From Acidimicrobiales bacterium (lineage in GTDB: Bacteria; Actinomycetota; Acidimicrobiia; Acidimicrobiales; UBA8190): a DNA stretch of 32,483 nucleotides. Both the position numbers and the translations under genes were made by a program. Where the stretch lies: positions 1 through 32,483 of the forward strand of contig JARLGQ010000062.1 in the NCBI GenBank assembly GCA_031292675.1. Reading direction: 5' to 3'. Numbering within the stretch: position 1 is the stretch's first letter; every line of letters starts with the position of its first letter. Shown here one piece after another: positions 24,629 through 32,483 of the stretch. Below the pieces are notes generated by a model. The model saw only the letters and a list, made by a program, of their open reading frames with translations. It was not told the DNA's origin and made no database searches.

Positions 24629-26032
24629 ATGATCGTCGGCCTCGTGATCGGCCTCGTCGTCGGCGGAGGTTGTGGCATCGCCATCGCCTGGGTCCTGGCC
24701 TCGGCGCGGGCGGCGGCCCGGGTCTCAGCCGATCGGGAGCGTCATGCCGAAGCCTTCGGCTCGGCGCGGGCCGAAGTCCTCTCCCTGCAGGCCACCCTGG
24801 AGAACGAGCGAGGCGCGGCCGAAGAGCGACGGGTGGCGGCCGAGGAGGTGCGGCGCCAGCTCGTGGGCGAATTCGCCGAGCTGTCGCGCCATGCGCTCGA
24901 GCAGAACAACACGCAGTTCCTGGAACTGGCCGACGCCCGCATGGCCCACTCCCAGCAGGCGGCGCGCGGTGATCTCGACCAGCGCACCCAGGCCATCGAG
25001 CAGCTGCTCACCCCCTTCCGCGAGCAGCTCGGCCGCTACGAACAGGGACTCCGGCTTCTCGAGCTCGAGCGCCAGAAGGCGTACACCGGGCTGAGCGAGC
25101 AGGTCCGCACGCTCGCCGATTCCCAGGACAGGCTGCAGTCCGAGACGCGCAACCTGGTGACGGCGTTGCGGTCTCCGGCCACCCGCGGCCGTTGGGGGGA
25201 GATGCAGCTGCGGCGGGTGGTCGAGATGGCCGGGATGGTGGAGCACTGCGACTTCGAGCAGCAGGTGACCACCGACGGCGCCGACGGCAGGCTGCGGCCC
25301 GACATGGTCGTGCACCTGGCCGGTGCCAGGAACGTGGTGGTCGACGCCAAGGTTCCCCTCCAGGCCTTCCTGGATGCCAACGACGCCGACGACGAGGCTG
25401 ACCGCCGGACGTACCTGGTCTCGCATGCCCGTCAGTTGCGGGCGCACGTCGACTCGCTGGCGAAGAAGGCCTATTGGGACCAGTTCGACGACTCGCCGCA
25501 GTACGTCGTGGCCTTCGTGCCCGGTGACGCCCTGTTGGCGGCGGCCCTCGAGCACGACTCCTCGCTCCTCGAGCACGCCGTGTCGCACCGGGTGATGCTG
25601 GCGACGCCGACGACGTTGATCGCGCTCTTGCTGACCATCGCCAACGGGTGGCAGAACGAGGCCCTCGCCGAGAACGCCCGCGAGGTGCAGGACATGGGAC
25701 GTGAGCTCTACAAGCGCCTCGCCACCTTCGGCGACCACATGGCCCGCACCGGTCGCAGCCTCAGTGGTGCCGTGGAGTCCTACAACAAGGCGGTGGGATC
25801 GCTCGAGCGCAACGTCTTCCCCCAGGCTCGGCGCTTCCACGAGCTCGGCGTGGTGGGGGGCGCCGACAAGGAGATGCCCGAGCTCGAGCACATCGACGCC
25901 GTGGCACGCGGATTGCAGGCACCCGAGCTCGCTGGTCCGACCCGTGGTGGGTTGGCGGGGGAGTCCGGGCTCGAGCTGATCGAAGGGTCCCGCCGCGACG
26001 ACGAGGAGCTCCCGGGGGCGGCCGTCACCTGA
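24629..26032 (+). CDS. rmuC: RmuC family protein (DNA recombination)
   Basis: A 467-aa protein. It has an N-terminal hydrophobic segment (about 2-28, IVGLVIGLVVGGGCGIAIAW), a long charged helical/coiled-coil stretch rich in Arg, Glu and Ala (about 30-180), and then the RmuC domain with RGRWGEMQLRRVVEMAGM, VVDAKVPLQAFLDA, YVVAFVPGDALLAAAL and TTLIALLLTIANGWQNEALAENA. The domain has the restriction-endonuclease-like fold, and RmuC restrains inversions at short inverted repeats in E. coli. The ATG at 24629 has GGGAG about 6 nt upstream. The frame is open far upstream, but those residues are low-complexity. It is divergent from the E1 gene and convergent with the addA-like gene. Confidence 0.93.
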   Translation: MIVGLVIGLVVGGGCGIAIAWVLASARAAARVSADRERHAEAFGSARAEVLSLQATLENERGAAEERRVAAEEVRRQLVGEFAELSRHALEQNNTQFLELADARMAHSQQAARGDLDQRTQAIEQLLTPFREQLGRYEQGLRLLELERQKAYTGLSEQVRTLADSQDRLQSETRNLVTALRSPATRGRWGEMQLRRVVEMAGMVEHCDFEQQVTTDGADGRLRPDMVVHLAGARNVVVDAKVPLQAFLDANDADDEADRRTYLVSHARQLRAHVDSLAKKAYWDQFDDSPQYVVAFVPGDALLAAALEHDSSLLEHAVSHRVMLATPTTLIALLLTIANGWQNEALAENAREVQDMGRELYKRLATFGDHMARTGRSLSGAVESYNKAVGSLERNVFPQARRFHELGVVGGADKEMPELEHIDAVARGLQAPELAGPTRGGLAGESGLELIEGSRRDDEELPGAAVT

Positions 26033-26046
26033 GTCCCCGGACCTCG

Positions 26047-26100
26047 GCGCCGGCTAGCGCTAGCCTGCGCCGGCTATCTGGCACCGACTAGCACCGGCTA
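26047..26100. repeat. CTAG-rich degenerate repeats and palindrome between convergent genes
   Basis: The 10-mer GC(A/G)CCG(G/A)CTA occurs four times (26047, 26067, 26081, 26091), and a perfect 14-bp palindrome GGCTAGCGCTAGCC spans 26052-26065. CTAG, normally a scarce tetramer in bacterial DNA, appears four times in about 50 bp. The block fills the 76-bp gap between rmuC and the addA-like gene. It may be a bidirectional terminator or a binding-site array. Confidence 0.7.
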
Positions 26101-26108
26101 GCTAATTG

Positions 26109-29100
26109 TCAGACCCGCTTTCCGGCCACCAGGTCGGCGGCGGCCTGTCGTGCCGCCGCCAGTGTGCGGGCGAGCTCGGCGCCTTCGAGGACGTCCTCGA
26201 CGGGGTGCCCGTCGCCGAGGAACACGAGCACGCACCGTTGCACGGGGCGCCCCGTCGCTTCCTCGAGCGCCAACGCGTAGCTCGCTACCTGTGGCCGGTA
26301 CCGGGCGGCGGCACTCTCGAGCCCGGGCCGCCCGCCGGTGCGATCGGTCTTGTAGTCGACCACCACGAGGCCCGCTTCGTCCTCGAGGACAAGGTCGACG
26401 AACCCCTCGAGGACTCCTCCGCCGACCGGCACGGCCACGAAGAGCTCGCGCCAGCTCCGGCCTGCAGCTCGGGACGTGACCGTAGGCGAGGCCAGAGCCG
26501 CGCCCACCATGGCCACGATCGCATCGGCGTGCGCCGCCATCCCGTGGGCGGCGGCGCGACCCCGGGCCACCTCCGCGGCCGAGCGCCCCGCGTCGTCCGT
26601 GCCGGTCGAGAGGTCGATGGTGGCCAACGCGCTGTGCACGGCCCGCCCGATCTGGAGCGACGTGTCGGCGTCGCGCCACAGGGCGCCGCTCCCGTCGGGC
26701 GACCCGGGGTCGGGCGCCGGCGACCGCCGTGCTCCCTGTCCGGACGCGTCGCCACCTCCGCTGCCGGGGTGGGACGAACCAGTCCCCGCCATGAAGTCGG
26801 CCACCGCCGTCGCCGTCGTCACCGGGGCCCGCCGGGTCGAGGCCAGGGCGCCGCTCCGTCGGGCCGTGAAGGCCTCGACCTCGGCGCGCCACGCGGACAG
26901 CTCCGGGTCCGCGGAACCGTCGCCGGTGTCGGCGCCCCGATCCTGTCCCGGGCCCGCCGCCTCGGCAGCCAGCGCGGCGATGGCGGCGAAGGGGTCGGGC
27001 GCGTCGTCATCGACCGGCGCGGGGACCGGCAGGCGTCGCCACAGCTCCGGGGACCGCAGGCAGATGTCGTTGAGCAGGGCCGCCTCCGTGCGCTTGGCGC
27101 TCGTGGCGTCGTTGGCCTCTTTGTGGTGCAGGCACAGGACCAGAAGGTCCCGCGCCCTGGTCATGCCCACGTACAGGAGACGGTGCTGTTCGAGCGCGTC
27201 GAGCTCGCGCTCGCGCTCGTTGGTCTCGTCGAACCCCGAGGAGCGCAGCCGTCCCCCGGCCCGCAGCTCGGGGGTCCCGTCCTCGCGCCACAGCACCGCC
27301 GGCGGACGTTGCCCGGGCGCCACGTCGCGCTCGAGCCCCGCCAGCACGACGACCGGGAATTCGAGTCCCTTGGACCCGTGGATCGTCATGACCCGCACGG
27401 CATCGTCGTCGGGGTCCGGCGGGCCCACTCCGCCGCTGCGCCGGTCGTCCTCGGCCTGGAGATCGGCCCATTGGAGGAACGAACGCAAAGACCCGCCCAC
27501 CGTCTCGTCGAAGAGACGGGCCTGGTCCGACAGCCAGCGGAGGCGTTGCCAGTGGTCGCGCGGGCGGTGGTAGGCGAGGCAGAGCTCGAAGCTGCGCAGC
27601 TCGTCGAAGCACCGCGCCACCATGGCAGAGGGCTCGTGCCACCACCGGTCGTCGTGCAGCCGCGCCAGGACGGCCATCGCCTTGGCGACGGGATGCGCTT
27701 CGAGGCCCACCGGCGCCCGGTCTCGGGGATCCCAGCTGCCTTCCGCCTGACGCCAGGTCACGAGGTCGTCGTCCCCGCATGCCAGCCCCGGGCTCCGGAG
27801 CGCGGCGAGCACGGCCACCCGATCGACGGGGTCGTCCGCCGCGTGCAGGACGGCGAGCACATCGCGCACCTCGTCGGAGCCCCACAGCAGAGCCACTCCC
27901 TCGAGCCGGTAGGGGACTCGGGTCTCCTCGAGGGCCTCTTCGAGCGCGGCCAGGGCGGTGCGTGCCGGGAGCAGCACCGCCACGTCGCGCCAGCGCACCG
28001 GCCGGGTGGCGCCGTCATCTTCGTCCTCGACCGCCCACCTGTCGTCCACCATGTCGTGGACGGCGACGGCGACGTCGCGGGCCGCGGCCCTCCTGACCTC
28101 GGCGATGCTCGTCTTCATCGGTCCGCCCAGCACGACGACGGGGGGCATCCCCGTCGTCGGCCTCGGGCTCCGGGGCGCGGCGGGCTCGTCGCCGGGGCCC
28201 GATGCTTCGGCCTGCGGGGCGAAACCCCGGAGGGAGAGCTGCACGGCGGCGGTTCCCGGCATCGGCCCGGCACGCGGTCGGTCGGGTTTGGTTGCGCCCC
28301 GGAAGCGCAGCGGGACCGGGTCACGGTCGCCGACGAGCTCGTGGTGCGCGGCCTGCCCGGGAACGGGGTCAGTCCCGAAGAGCTCCTCGAAGACGGTGTT
28401 CACGAAGCGCAGGATCCCCGGGACGGATCGGAAGTTGGTGACCAGCACGATCTCCTCCCCGATCTGCCGGCCCACCCGTGAGAACGACTCGATGTCGGCC
28501 CGGCGGAAGCGGTAGATCGACTGCTTGGGGTCGCCCACCACGAAGAGGCCGCCCTTTTCGGCGTGGCGCAGGTCGGCCGAGCCGTCCACGGTGGCGGCGA
28601 TGCGGGCCGCCAGCTCGACCTGGATCGGATCCGTGTCCTGGAACTCGTCGACGAGAAGGCGCCGGTAGCGGCGGCGCAGGGCGTCCGCCGCGGCCCGGTC
28701 GTGTCGCAGGAGCCGCCTGGCGTGCACGAGCAGGTCGTGGAAGCCGAGCCTGCCCTCGGCCCGTCTTTCGTTGGCGGTCGTCATGACGAACCTCGCCAAC
28801 CGGGTCCCCAGCTCGGCGAGCACCGCGTGGCAGATGCCGTGCAGGAGATCGAGGCGCGCCTGCTCCGCCTGGGCGCAGGCAGCGCGCACCTCGTCGATGT
28901 GGCCGTCCCAGTTCCCCTGCTGTCCGAGCGTGTTGCGCTTCAGCGTGCTCATGCCGTCCAGGAACTGCAGCGTCGACTGCTCGCCGTCACACGACGCCAA
29001 CCGCCCGCGCAGGGCGGCGAGGGTGTCGAGGTGCGCCTTCAGCTTGTCCTTGTCGTCGGTGCACCAGGCCCCCATGGACAGCGCGGTGTCGATCGCCTCG

Positions 29101-29732
29101 ACGACACCGCCGGGATCCACGGCGGGCCATGTTCCGGGCGCGCCCCGCATCTCCTCCAGGCTCTCGAGCCCGCCGTCCTCGAGCCTGTCCCAGTGACGGT
29201 GCAGGGCGCGGGCGATCTCCACCATGTCGTCGTGGGACAACCCCAGGGCGAACCCACGCACCAGGGCCGGCTCGGCGTCGCGGTCTGCCAGCAGTGTGTC
29301 GGCGAAGCGCTCGAAGCGCGCCTCGAAGTCGGCGCGCTCCGCGGTCTCGTCGAGGACCTCGAACCCCGGCGGGATGCCGGCGGCCACGCAGTGCTCCACC
29401 AGGATGCGCTGCGCGAAGGCGTGCAGCGTGCAGATGGCAGCCTCGTCCACCTCCTGGCAGGCGGCGGCGAGACGCGCGTCTGCGGGGTGTTCGTCGGAGA
29501 CCTCGTCGATCCTCGCCCGGATGCGTTGGCGCAGCTCGGCCGCGGCCGCCTCGGTGAACGTGATGGCCGCGATCTCGCGCAGCGAAGCGCGCCCGCTCCT
29601 CACGAGCTCGACGATCCGGCCCACCAGTGCCGTCGTCTTCCCGGTGCCCGCTCCCGCCACGACCACCAGGGTGGAGTCGAGCTCGTTGGCGATGGACGCC
29701 CGGGCCGCGGCGTCGTCGTGGAGGGCCGTCAC
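26109..29732 (-). CDS. addA: AddA/AdnB-like UvrD-family helicase-nuclease
   Basis: A protein of 1207 aa from the GTG at 29732, which overlaps the upstream stop as GTGA. It carries the full set of superfamily 1A helicase motifs: Walker A AGAGTGKTT (26-34), motif Ia ITFTEAAAAEL, DEFQDTDPIQ, GDPKQSIYRFR, TIHGSKGLEFPVVVL and LLYVGMTRARD. The C-terminal PD-(D/E)XK nuclease domain has LEGFVDLVLED and DYKTDR (about 1126), preceded by GRAVHSAL. The pair resects double-strand breaks and supplies 3' single strands to RecA. There is a low-complexity Pro/Gly/Asp-rich insert at about residues 880-1000. In-frame sequence upstream of the GTG is Arg/Gly-rich and overlaps the neighbour, so it was not used. 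Confidence 0.93.
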   Translation of the reverse strand: MTALHDDAAARASIANELDSTLVVVAGAGTGKTTALVGRIVELVRSGRASLREIAAITFTEAAAAELRQRIRARIDEVSDEHPADARLAAACQEVDEAAICTLHAFAQRILVEHCVAAGIPPGFEVLDETAERADFEARFERFADTLLADRDAEPALVRGFALGLSHDDMVEIARALHRHWDRLEDGGLESLEEMRGAPGTWPAVDPGGVVEAIDTALSMGAWCTDDKDKLKAHLDTLAALRGRLASCDGEQSTLQFLDGMSTLKRNTLGQQGNWDGHIDEVRAACAQAEQARLDLLHGICHAVLAELGTRLARFVMTTANERRAEGRLGFHDLLVHARRLLRHDRAAADALRRRYRRLLVDEFQDTDPIQVELAARIAATVDGSADLRHAEKGGLFVVGDPKQSIYRFRRADIESFSRVGRQIGEEIVLVTNFRSVPGILRFVNTVFEELFGTDPVPGQAAHHELVGDRDPVPLRFRGATKPDRPRAGPMPGTAAVQLSLRGFAPQAEASGPGDEPAAPRSPRPTTGMPPVVVLGGPMKTSIAEVRRAAARDVAVAVHDMVDDRWAVEDEDDGATRPVRWRDVAVLLPARTALAALEEALEETRVPYRLEGVALLWGSDEVRDVLAVLHAADDPVDRVAVLAALRSPGLACGDDDLVTWRQAEGSWDPRDRAPVGLEAHPVAKAMAVLARLHDDRWWHEPSAMVARCFDELRSFELCLAYHRPRDHWQRLRWLSDQARLFDETVGGSLRSFLQWADLQAEDDRRSGGVGPPDPDDDAVRVMTIHGSKGLEFPVVVLAGLERDVAPGQRPPAVLWREDGTPELRAGGRLRSSGFDETNERERELDALEQHRLLYVGMTRARDLLVLCLHHKEANDATSAKRTEAALLNDICLRSPELWRRLPVPAPVDDDAPDPFAAIAALAAEAAGPGQDRGADTGDGSADPELSAWRAEVEAFTARRSGALASTRRAPVTTATAVADFMAGTGSSHPGSGGGDASGQGARRSPAPDPGSPDGSGALWRDADTSLQIGRAVHSALATIDLSTGTDDAGRSAAEVARGRAAAHGMAAHADAIVAMVGAALASPTVTSRAAGRSWRELFVAVPVGGGVLEGFVDLVLEDEAGLVVVDYKTDRTGGRPGLESAAARYRPQVASYALALEEATGRPVQRCVLVFLGDGHPVEDVLEGAELARTLAAARQAAADLVAGKRV

Positions 29733-32483
29733 CCGCCGACCTCGAGATCGTCCCCGAACGTGTCGACGACCGCCCCCGCCAGGTCGTCGGGGACCTCGGC
29801 GTGCATCAGCGCCAGCACCGGGCCCAGCTCGGGAGCAGCTCTCTTTCGTGCCCACTGCCGGTCCCGTGTGACCGGGCACAGGGCGTCGAAGTCGCACGAC
29901 CGGCAGGCGTCGAACTGCCGGTCACCGTTGGTCTCGGTGGGGGCGCCCGGAAAGGCCCCCGCCTCGACCCCGTCGGCGATCAGGGCCAGCACCTCGACGA
30001 AGCGCGCCTGCACGTCGTGGGTGATGGTGAGGCTGTAGCAGGGCGCCACCCGTTTTTCCGACAGCAGCCAGTAACGGGCCCGCACCGTCTCCCCGCCGAA
30101 ACGGGCCCGTGCCGCCAGGGCGTAGATCGGGAGCTGGAGCAGCCTTCCCCCGGCCACGGGGTCCTTCTTGAGGTCCGCCAGCACCCGCTGCCTGCCGGTC
30201 TTGTAGTCGGACACGACCAGCTCACCCGACGGCGCCCGGTCCACGCGGTCCGCTTTTCCCTTGAAGCGGACCTCGAGCCCGCTGGCGAGGGTCACGGCGA
30301 CGGGGGGCTCGGCACCCTCGACGCCGGTGCCGAATTCGAGCTCGGCCGCCAGAGGCTCGAGATCACCCTCCTCGTCGTGGAAGCGCACGAGATCGCGTCG
30401 GATGGCGGCCTTGTCCATCCGCCACAGCAGCGCCTTTCCCACCAGACCGCGCCCCTCCGCCGCGTCGAACTGCGTTTCGGCGACGGCCAGCAGCCGGGGG
30501 AGCGAACGCGGCGCCCCGGCGAGGCGCTCGAGGAGGTACTCCTCGAGGACGGCGTGGACCAGGGTGCCGCGCTGGGCCGGTTCCATCTGCCACAGCTCTT
30601 CGGGAAGGGTGCGCTTCGAGACCTGCAGCACGCGGTCGTAGAGGAACCGGCGCGGGCACTTGGCGTACGCCTCGAGGCGTGTGGCCGACATGGGCGCGTC
30701 GGCGACGAACGGGGAGACCACGCCCGCTCCGACGTTCCCGTCGAACCGGGTGAAGCCGGCGCCCATCCGGTCCCGCGCCGCGGTGATCCCGGTCCCGAGC
30801 CGGCCGGCGCTTCGTGCCACCGGGGACAGCGCCGGGTCACGGCCCTGTCCGGCCCAGCGCACCATGTCGTGGAGCTCGAGCTCGCGCACCGACAGCGGGG
30901 GATCGGCAGCCGCGATCCCCGCCGCGAAGGACTCGACGGACCGCCATCTGGTGGCGGCCCCGGTGAGAGGGGCGATCCACCGGGACGGCACCTGGGCCCG
31001 TCCCGTGCGGGGGTCGACACGCGGGTAGCTCGCCACGCGTCGTGTCGTGCCGGCGCCGACGGCGGCGAGGACGTCGTCGTGCAGCTCCCCGAGCCTGGCG
31101 AGCCGCGTGCGCAGCCCCCCCGAGATGTCGAGTCGGCGGACGTCCTCGGGCAGCAGCGCGTCCTCGCCGACCCCTCCCGGGACGAGGGCGTCGGCCATGC
31201 CGACGAGGACGGCACCGTCGAATCGCAGGCCGCGCGCCCGCCCGAAGGGGGCCACGAACACCCCGTCCCCGAAGCCACCGTCGGGGAGCTCCGAGGTGTC
31301 GAGCCCGGTCTCTTCGAGAACGGTGCGAACCGCACGTGCGAACGCGCCGTGGTCGGTGCGGTCCGAGACGGCGTCGAGCTCGCCCAGCGCCAGCACCACG
31401 CCACGGACCTGCTCGGCAGCCGCCACTTCGTGGGCGGGCCACGAGGCGTGGTCGGGGTGGAGGTAGCGGTCGAGGAGGCCCACGGCCCACATGGCGTGGG
31501 TCGCCCACGACCCGCCCGGCACGACGGTGGCCGCCACGAGGTGCTCGACGAATTCCGCCAGGGCGTCGGCCTCCGCCGCCAGTCCCGGGCTCCGCGCCGC
31601 CAGGTTCCCCAGGCGTTCGCGCCACTGGGGGGCGCCGCGCACCACTCCGGCCTGTGACGACAGCGAATCCCAGTGGCTGGTGGGCACCGGCCGGTGCTCG
31701 GGCCCGGTCACCACGGGTCCGGTCGACAGCCACGCCATCACCTCGTGGCGACCCCAGTCCGAGGCGGCCAGCTCGAAAAGGCCGAGCAACGTGGAACCCG
31801 CCACCGACCGGTCCAGGCGCCGCGTCTCGGGCCCGTTGGCGGCGACGCCGGCCGACTCCAACGCCTGGTGCAGGGCCCGAGGGTAGGACGGGCCGGGGGG
31901 GTGGAAGATCGCCTGCCGCCACGACGCCCCGCCCGCGTCGACGGACGCCACCACGGCGCGGACCGCGGCGGCCACCTCGTCGTCGGGGTCGGCGCCGATG
32001 CGGACCTCGGTCAACGTGGGGGCGGCCGGGCCGGCCACGACCGGCCCGGCGCCGGTCCGGGCCCTCACCAGGTCGAGGACCACCCCCTCCGAAGGCGCCG
32101 TCGCACCGAGGTCGAAACACAGCACCGCACCCAGGGGGGTGAGGGTCCCTGGGGTTCGCGACGCCGCGGTGGCGGCGGCCTCGGCCAGGTCGACGGTATC
32201 GGCGAAGCCGCGCTCGTGCAGGTGGATGCGCACGCCGTCGAGCAGCCGCGCCAGGTCGCCGATCCGGCCGAGGCGCCGGCCCATCGCCGCCACGGTGGGA
32301 GCAGGGCAACGACGGAGCTCGGTCACCGCCTCGCGCAGCGCCCGGAGGCCGCGGGGGTGCCCGACGAGCTCCGCCAACCAGCCCCGAGAGGACAGGCGCC
32401 CGGTGCGGACGGCCTCGAGGACGACGGGGCCCGGTGCCAGGCTCAGGCCGGGTGCGCCCAGCACCGGCACGCCCAGCTGCCGG
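29729..32483 (-). CDS. addB: AddB/AdnA-like nuclease subunit with Fe-S cluster motif (partial)
   Basis: About 917 residues are visible; the N-terminus lies beyond the right edge, and a GTG near 32470 is not likely to be the real start because the homologous region continues upstream. The GLRFDGAVLVGMADALVPG segment resembles the AddB helicase-like motif region. The nuclease domain starts with SATRLEAYAKCPRRFLYDRVL and has GKADRVDR and VVSDYKTG. A Cys in KCPRRF with the later C-x2-C-x5-C (FDACRSCDFDALCP) forms the four-cysteine 4Fe-4S cluster typical of AddB nucleases. No Walker A motif is in the visible part, so this subunit is probably the structural/nuclease partner of the active helicase downstream. 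The stop overlaps the start of the addA-like gene by GTGA, so the pair is translationally coupled. Confidence 0.87.
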   Translation of the reverse strand, partial: RQLGVPVLGAPGLSLAPGPVVLEAVRTGRLSSRGWLAELVGHPRGLRALREAVTELRRCPAPTVAAMGRRLGRIGDLARLLDGVRIHLHERGFADTVDLAEAAATAASRTPGTLTPLGAVLCFDLGATAPSEGVVLDLVRARTGAGPVVAGPAAPTLTEVRIGADPDDEVAAAVRAVVASVDAGGASWRQAIFHPPGPSYPRALHQALESAGVAANGPETRRLDRSVAGSTLLGLFELAASDWGRHEVMAWLSTGPVVTGPEHRPVPTSHWDSLSSQAGVVRGAPQWRERLGNLAARSPGLAAEADALAEFVEHLVAATVVPGGSWATHAMWAVGLLDRYLHPDHASWPAHEVAAAEQVRGVVLALGELDAVSDRTDHGAFARAVRTVLEETGLDTSELPDGGFGDGVFVAPFGRARGLRFDGAVLVGMADALVPGGVGEDALLPEDVRRLDISGGLRTRLARLGELHDDVLAAVGAGTTRRVASYPRVDPRTGRAQVPSRWIAPLTGAATRWRSVESFAAGIAAADPPLSVRELELHDMVRWAGQGRDPALSPVARSAGRLGTGITAARDRMGAGFTRFDGNVGAGVVSPFVADAPMSATRLEAYAKCPRRFLYDRVLQVSKRTLPEELWQMEPAQRGTLVHAVLEEYLLERLAGAPRSLPRLLAVAETQFDAAEGRGLVGKALLWRMDKAAIRRDLVRFHDEEGDLEPLAAELEFGTGVEGAEPPVAVTLASGLEVRFKGKADRVDRAPSGELVVSDYKTGRQRVLADLKKDPVAGGRLLQLPIYALAARARFGGETVRARYWLLSEKRVAPCYSLTITHDVQARFVEVLALIADGVEAGAFPGAPTETNGDRQFDACRSCDFDALCPVTRDRQWARKRAAPELGPVLALMHAEVPDDLAGAVVDTFGDDLEVGG

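Noticed and set aside
29733-29897. N-terminal extension of the addA-like gene to 29897
   Set aside because: The extension is Arg/Gly-rich and lies over the C-terminal coding region of the addB-like gene; the GTGA overlap at 29729-29732 is the natural start.

Overview
The window is 32.5 kb of very GC-rich DNA that is almost all coding, with short intergenic gaps, many GTG starts and stop/start overlaps. Gene content points to the phylum Actinobacteria: an acyl-CoA carboxylase beta subunit with a tiny epsilon partner, a crotonyl-CoA carboxylase/reductase, a MeaA-type mutase, a two-in-one lysC and an AddAB/AdnAB-like pair. A deep lineage such as Acidimicrobiia is my best guess, but this is inference without any database search. 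No rRNA, tRNA, CRISPR array, insertion sequence, prophage or origin was seen.

Layout. (1) 1-1357, plus: the 3' end of dnaX followed directly by recR. (2) 1417-3907, minus: a beta-class DNA methyltransferase and an overlapping gene for a possible nuclease, which together look like a restriction-modification or other DNA-modification module. (3) 4007-15562: acyl-CoA metabolism with genes on both strands. Thiolase (minus) is divergent from ccr and methylmalonyl/ethylmalonyl-CoA epimerase (plus). Then come a membrane-anchored seven-bladed beta-propeller (minus), acyl-CoA carboxylase beta and epsilon subunits (plus), a ferredoxin-reductase-like flavoprotein (plus), and ethylmalonyl-CoA mutase, 3-hydroxybutyryl-CoA dehydrogenase and an SDR (all minus). 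(4) 15644-17731: an S51-type peptidase (plus) and two tandem cyclophilins (minus), one of them membrane anchored. (5) 17907-20176, plus: lysC and asd, the first two steps of the aspartate pathway. (6) 20192-24520, minus: a fused 2-oxoacid dehydrogenase E1, an NDH-2 type NADH dehydrogenase and PhoU. (7) 24629-32483: rmuC (plus), converging on an AddA/AddB-like helicase-nuclease operon (minus) that runs off the right edge.

How the genes fit together. Thiolase, 3-hydroxybutyryl-CoA dehydrogenase, Ccr, epimerase and ethylmalonyl-CoA mutase cover most of the steps from two acetyl-CoA to methylsuccinyl-CoA in the ethylmalonyl-CoA pathway. The carboxylase beta/epsilon pair would serve the later propionyl-CoA to methylmalonyl-CoA step. 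Crotonase, methylsuccinyl-CoA dehydrogenase, mesaconyl-CoA hydratase, the lyase and the biotin (alpha) subunit are not in this window. recR, rmuC and the AddAB-like pair are all DNA repair or recombination genes.

Regulatory reading. At least nine genes have a TAnnnT -10-like hexamer ending 6-8 nt before the start codon and no Shine-Dalgarno sequence, the arrangement expected for leaderless mRNAs. Other genes (recR, thiolase, epimerase, cyclophilin 1) have clear AGGAGG-like sites. lysC holds an in-frame internal ATG behind a perfect AGGAGG, which predicts a separate regulatory beta subunit.
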